Below the pieces are notes generated by a model. The model was not told the DNA's origin. It was given only the letters and a program-made list of their open reading frames with translations, and searched no databases. The translations under genes and the position numbers were made by a program. A stretch of 7,965 bases of DNA from Anaerolineae bacterium (GTDB taxonomy: Bacteria > Chloroflexota > Anaerolineae > B4-G1 > DUEL01). The stretch covers positions 1 to 7,965 of the forward strand of contig JAFGOJ010000425.1 in NCBI GenBank assembly GCA_016926575.1, given 5' to 3'. This document shows, piece after piece, positions 7,868 through 7,965 of the stretch; the first letter of the stretch is position 1, and each line of letters opens with the position of its first letter.

Positions 7868-7876
7868 CCATATACT
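7848..7876 (+). promoter_or_regulatory. Strong sigma70-type promoter facing out of the window
   Basis: TTGACA (7848-7853), a 17-bp spacer and TATACT (7871-7876) give six of six and five of six consensus matches at ideal spacing. It reads rightward, away from kamA, with a predicted start near 7883, just inside the right repeat copy. No gene on this side is in the window, so it should serve a divergent gene or a non-coding RNA beyond base 7965. Confidence 0.7.
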
Positions 7877-7880
7877 AATT

Positions 7881-7965
7881 CGAAAATAGACCGTCTCGAT
7901 GTAGGGCGGGTTTCAAACCCGCCGACCCTCGGTTACCATGACTTTGCAGGGGCTCCGCCCCTGCA
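7881..7965 (-). repeat. Right copy of palindrome-rich terminal inverted repeat
   Basis: Reverse complement of the left-end repeat. It holds the same three structures: AGACCGTCT (7888-7896), GGCGGGTTTCAAACCCGCC (7905-7923) and a terminal stem TGCAGGGGC-TCC-GCCCCTGCA (7945-7965), which is complete here and has 9-bp arms. The inner edge of high similarity falls at about 7881, just downstream of a strong outward promoter, so transcripts from that promoter would begin with this repeat. Whether the repeat is mobile, is a transcription or processing signal, or is simply a dispersed intergenic element cannot be decided from two copies. Confidence 0.85.

Overview
This 7,965-base window is GC-rich and densely coded. 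It holds two convergent operons and is bounded at both ends by inverted copies of the same palindrome-rich repeat of about 80 bp. Both ends fall inside a repeat, so the window looks like a whole metagenomic contig that stopped assembling at a dispersed repeat; that is an inference. The gene families and their sequence style suggest a Chloroflexota (Anaerolineae-like) bacterium: a PknB-like kinase opening with GQTLGKYRVL and LDRYVAIKVL, a DUF1028 protein with a C-terminal peptidoglycan-binding-like tail, and a KamA/ATP-grasp pair. This is by resemblance only and could not be searched.

Layout, left to right. Bases 1-80 are the left repeat copy. A rightward two-gene operon follows: a Ser/Thr protein kinase with five C-terminal membrane helices (182-1735, GTG start behind AAGGAG) and a free-standing polytopic membrane protein (1753-2460). 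The second protein is homologous to the kinase's own membrane domain. A 13-bp perfect inverted repeat (2482-2518) lies between the convergent operons and probably terminates both.

The rest (2529-7741) is a leftward six-gene operon with junctions from a 4-nt overlap to an 11-nt gap. In transcription order it encodes: a KamA-type lysine 2,3-aminomutase; a D-Ala-D-Ala-ligase-like ATP-grasp enzyme (GTGA overlap); a 112-residue single-pass membrane protein; a compact QueG-like [4Fe-4S] protein; a class I SAM-dependent methyltransferase; and a DUF1028 (Ntn-hydrolase-fold) protein. The radical SAM enzyme keeps the two aspartates that recognise lysine, so beta-lysine is the likely product. The translationally coupled ATP-grasp enzyme lacks the usual Ddl catalytic residues and may ligate that beta-amino acid to another molecule, much as PylB and PylC are paired in pyrrolysine synthesis. 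The roles of the other four genes in such a pathway are unknown.

Upstream of kamA there is a weak leftward promoter candidate. Further right is a near-consensus sigma70-type promoter (TTGACA, 17 bp, TATACT) pointing out of the window, with palindromes over its -35 and spacer. It would start transcription at the edge of the right repeat copy.
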